6,653 bases of DNA from Clostridiales bacterium (GTDB lineage: Bacteria; Bacillota; Clostridia; Christensenellales; Borkfalkiaceae). Positions 6,407 through 6,653 of this stretch are shown one piece after another; within the stretch, counting starts at the first letter, position 1, and each line of letters opens with the position of its first letter. The stretch spans positions 1-6,653 of the forward strand of contig SVIK01000074.1 of assembly GCA_015069525.1 (NCBI GenBank), written 5' to 3'. The notes under the pieces were generated by a model, which saw only the letters and a list, made by a program, of their open reading frames with translations, was not told the origin of the DNA and did not search any database. Position numbers and translations under genes: made by a program.

Positions 6407-6420
6407 TCGTCTTCTGCGCC
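6407..6420 (+). repeat. Copy of the tRNA-Ser 3' end (att-like), unit 1
   Basis: TCGTCTTCTGCGCC is identical to 6238-6251 of the tRNA gene, covering the end of the T stem, the acceptor strand, the discriminator and the first two bases of CCA. The following bases (GTATTG) differ from the tRNA flank. A short copy of a tRNA 3' end just downstream of the intact gene is the pattern left by tRNA-targeted integration or by partial duplication; the sequence alone does not decide which. Confidence 0.85.
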
Positions 6421-6433
6421 GTATTGCCAATGG

Positions 6434-6464
6434 AAAAAATCAACCATTTGGTTGTCCTTTTTTT
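6434..6464 (+). terminator. Decayed copy of the tRNA-Ser terminator, unit 1
   Basis: A-run 6434-6439, then CAACC (6441-6445) / GGTTG (6450-6454) with loop ATTT, TCC and seven T. It matches the right arm of the intact terminator (GGTTGTCC plus T-run) exactly, but the left arm has lost its GGA, so the stem is broken to 5 bp plus an A/T extension across a mismatch. It may still terminate weakly. Confidence 0.55.
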
Positions 6465-6587
6465 GGCGTAAACGAGTTGCTTGAAAACGTGAATTAGCAC
6501 GAGTTCACGCGAGCAGTAAAGGATGAGAAAGTAGGGATAAAACGAGTAAAATGGTTTACTGCGAAGCTACGAGCGAAGCGAGTAATG

Positions 6588-6601
6588 TCGTCTTCTGCGC
6601 C
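6588..6601 (+). repeat. Copy of the tRNA-Ser 3' end (att-like), unit 2
   Basis: Second identical 14-bp copy of the tRNA 3' end, exactly 181 bp after the first. Confidence 0.85.
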
Positions 6602-6614
6602 GTATTGCCAATGG

Positions 6615-6645
6615 AAAAAATCAACCATTTGGTTGTCCTTTTTTT
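6615..6645 (+). terminator. Decayed copy of the tRNA-Ser terminator, unit 2
   Basis: Identical to 6434-6464: 5-bp CAACC/GGTTG stem, broken left arm, T7 tail. Confidence 0.5.
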
Positions 6646-6653
6646 GGCGTAAA

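Larger units (their letters stand above)
6284..6653. repeat. Tandem array of a 181-bp unit downstream of tRNA-Ser (runs off the window)
   Basis: Copy 1 is 6284-6464, copy 2 is 6465-6645, and 6646-6653 begins a third. The complete copies differ at only three positions (T6286/C6467 and GG 6305-6306/AA 6486-6487). No gene is visible: the period is not a multiple of three, and no open frame has a start and ribosome binding site. Each unit contains, in order: an 11-bp match to the tRNA T-arm region (6316-6326, 6497-6507) inside a hairpin GTGAA/TTCAC; an inverted repeat GCAGTAAA/TTTACTGC 50 bp across (6332-6381, 6513-6562); a GAAGC-rich stretch; a 14-bp match to the tRNA 3' end; and a decayed copy of the tRNA terminator. 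The pentamer ACGAG occurs four times per unit (6291, 6318, 6361, 6388 in copy 1), so the unit may itself contain a weak 70-bp duplication. The total copy number is unknown. Confidence 0.95.

Noticed and set aside
6284..6464. A second, degenerate full tRNA gene in each repeat unit
   Set aside because: Only the T-arm fragment (11 bp) and the 3' end (14 bp) match; there is no acceptor 5' strand, D arm or anticodon arm.
6284..6653. CRISPR array
   Set aside because: The repeats are directly adjoining 181-bp units with no short repeat separated by variable spacers; the units are nearly identical along their whole length.

Overview
The window looks like chromosomal DNA from an uncultured, probably anaerobic, Gram-positive bacterium of the Bacillota (Clostridia). 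The evidence is as follows: strong AGGAG-type ribosome binding sites, three consecutive lipoproteins with short K-rich signal peptides and lipoboxes of the FTAC-GD type, a short Gram-positive-type NagB (240 aa), and a tRNA gene with an encoded CCA. The lipoprotein style resembles gut Christensenellales-like lineages, but that is an impression and was not tested.

Layout, left to right. Positions 2-232 (+) are the 3' end of a thioredoxin/TlpA-like gene cut by the window edge. A bidirectional hairpin terminator (246-278) separates it from a convergent three-gene operon on the minus strand. In transcription order the operon is a 120-aa lipoprotein with a small prealbumin/Cna-B-like domain (4663-5025), a 959-aa multidomain lipoprotein with an intact TlpA-type thioredoxin domain (1762-4641), and a 481-aa lipoprotein (295-1740). 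The genes are 21 bp apart. One good sigma-A promoter (5118-5146) precedes them and the terminator at 246-278 ends them. The two large proteins share an undescribed module of roughly 130-160 residues, present three times in all, that ends in W-x3-C-[LY]-Y-Y. The operon therefore appears to make a set of related membrane-anchored extracellular proteins, one of which can carry out thiol-disulfide chemistry. Substrates are unknown.

Upstream of the operon is nagB (5265-5987, minus), glucosamine-6-phosphate deaminase, a single gene with its own promoter, a candidate palindromic operator at the transcription start, and a rho-independent terminator. A divergent promoter (6108-6136, +) drives a tRNA-Ser(GCU) gene (6162-6252), followed by a perfect 14-bp-stem terminator.

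The last 370 bp (6284-6653) hold no gene. They are a tandem array of a 181-bp unit: two complete copies (178/181 identical) and the start of a third, running off the window. Each unit carries a 14-bp copy of the 3' end of the tRNA-Ser gene, an 11-bp copy of its T-arm region, a decayed copy of its terminator, and internal inverted repeats. This array and the shared lipoprotein module are the parts most worth a second look.
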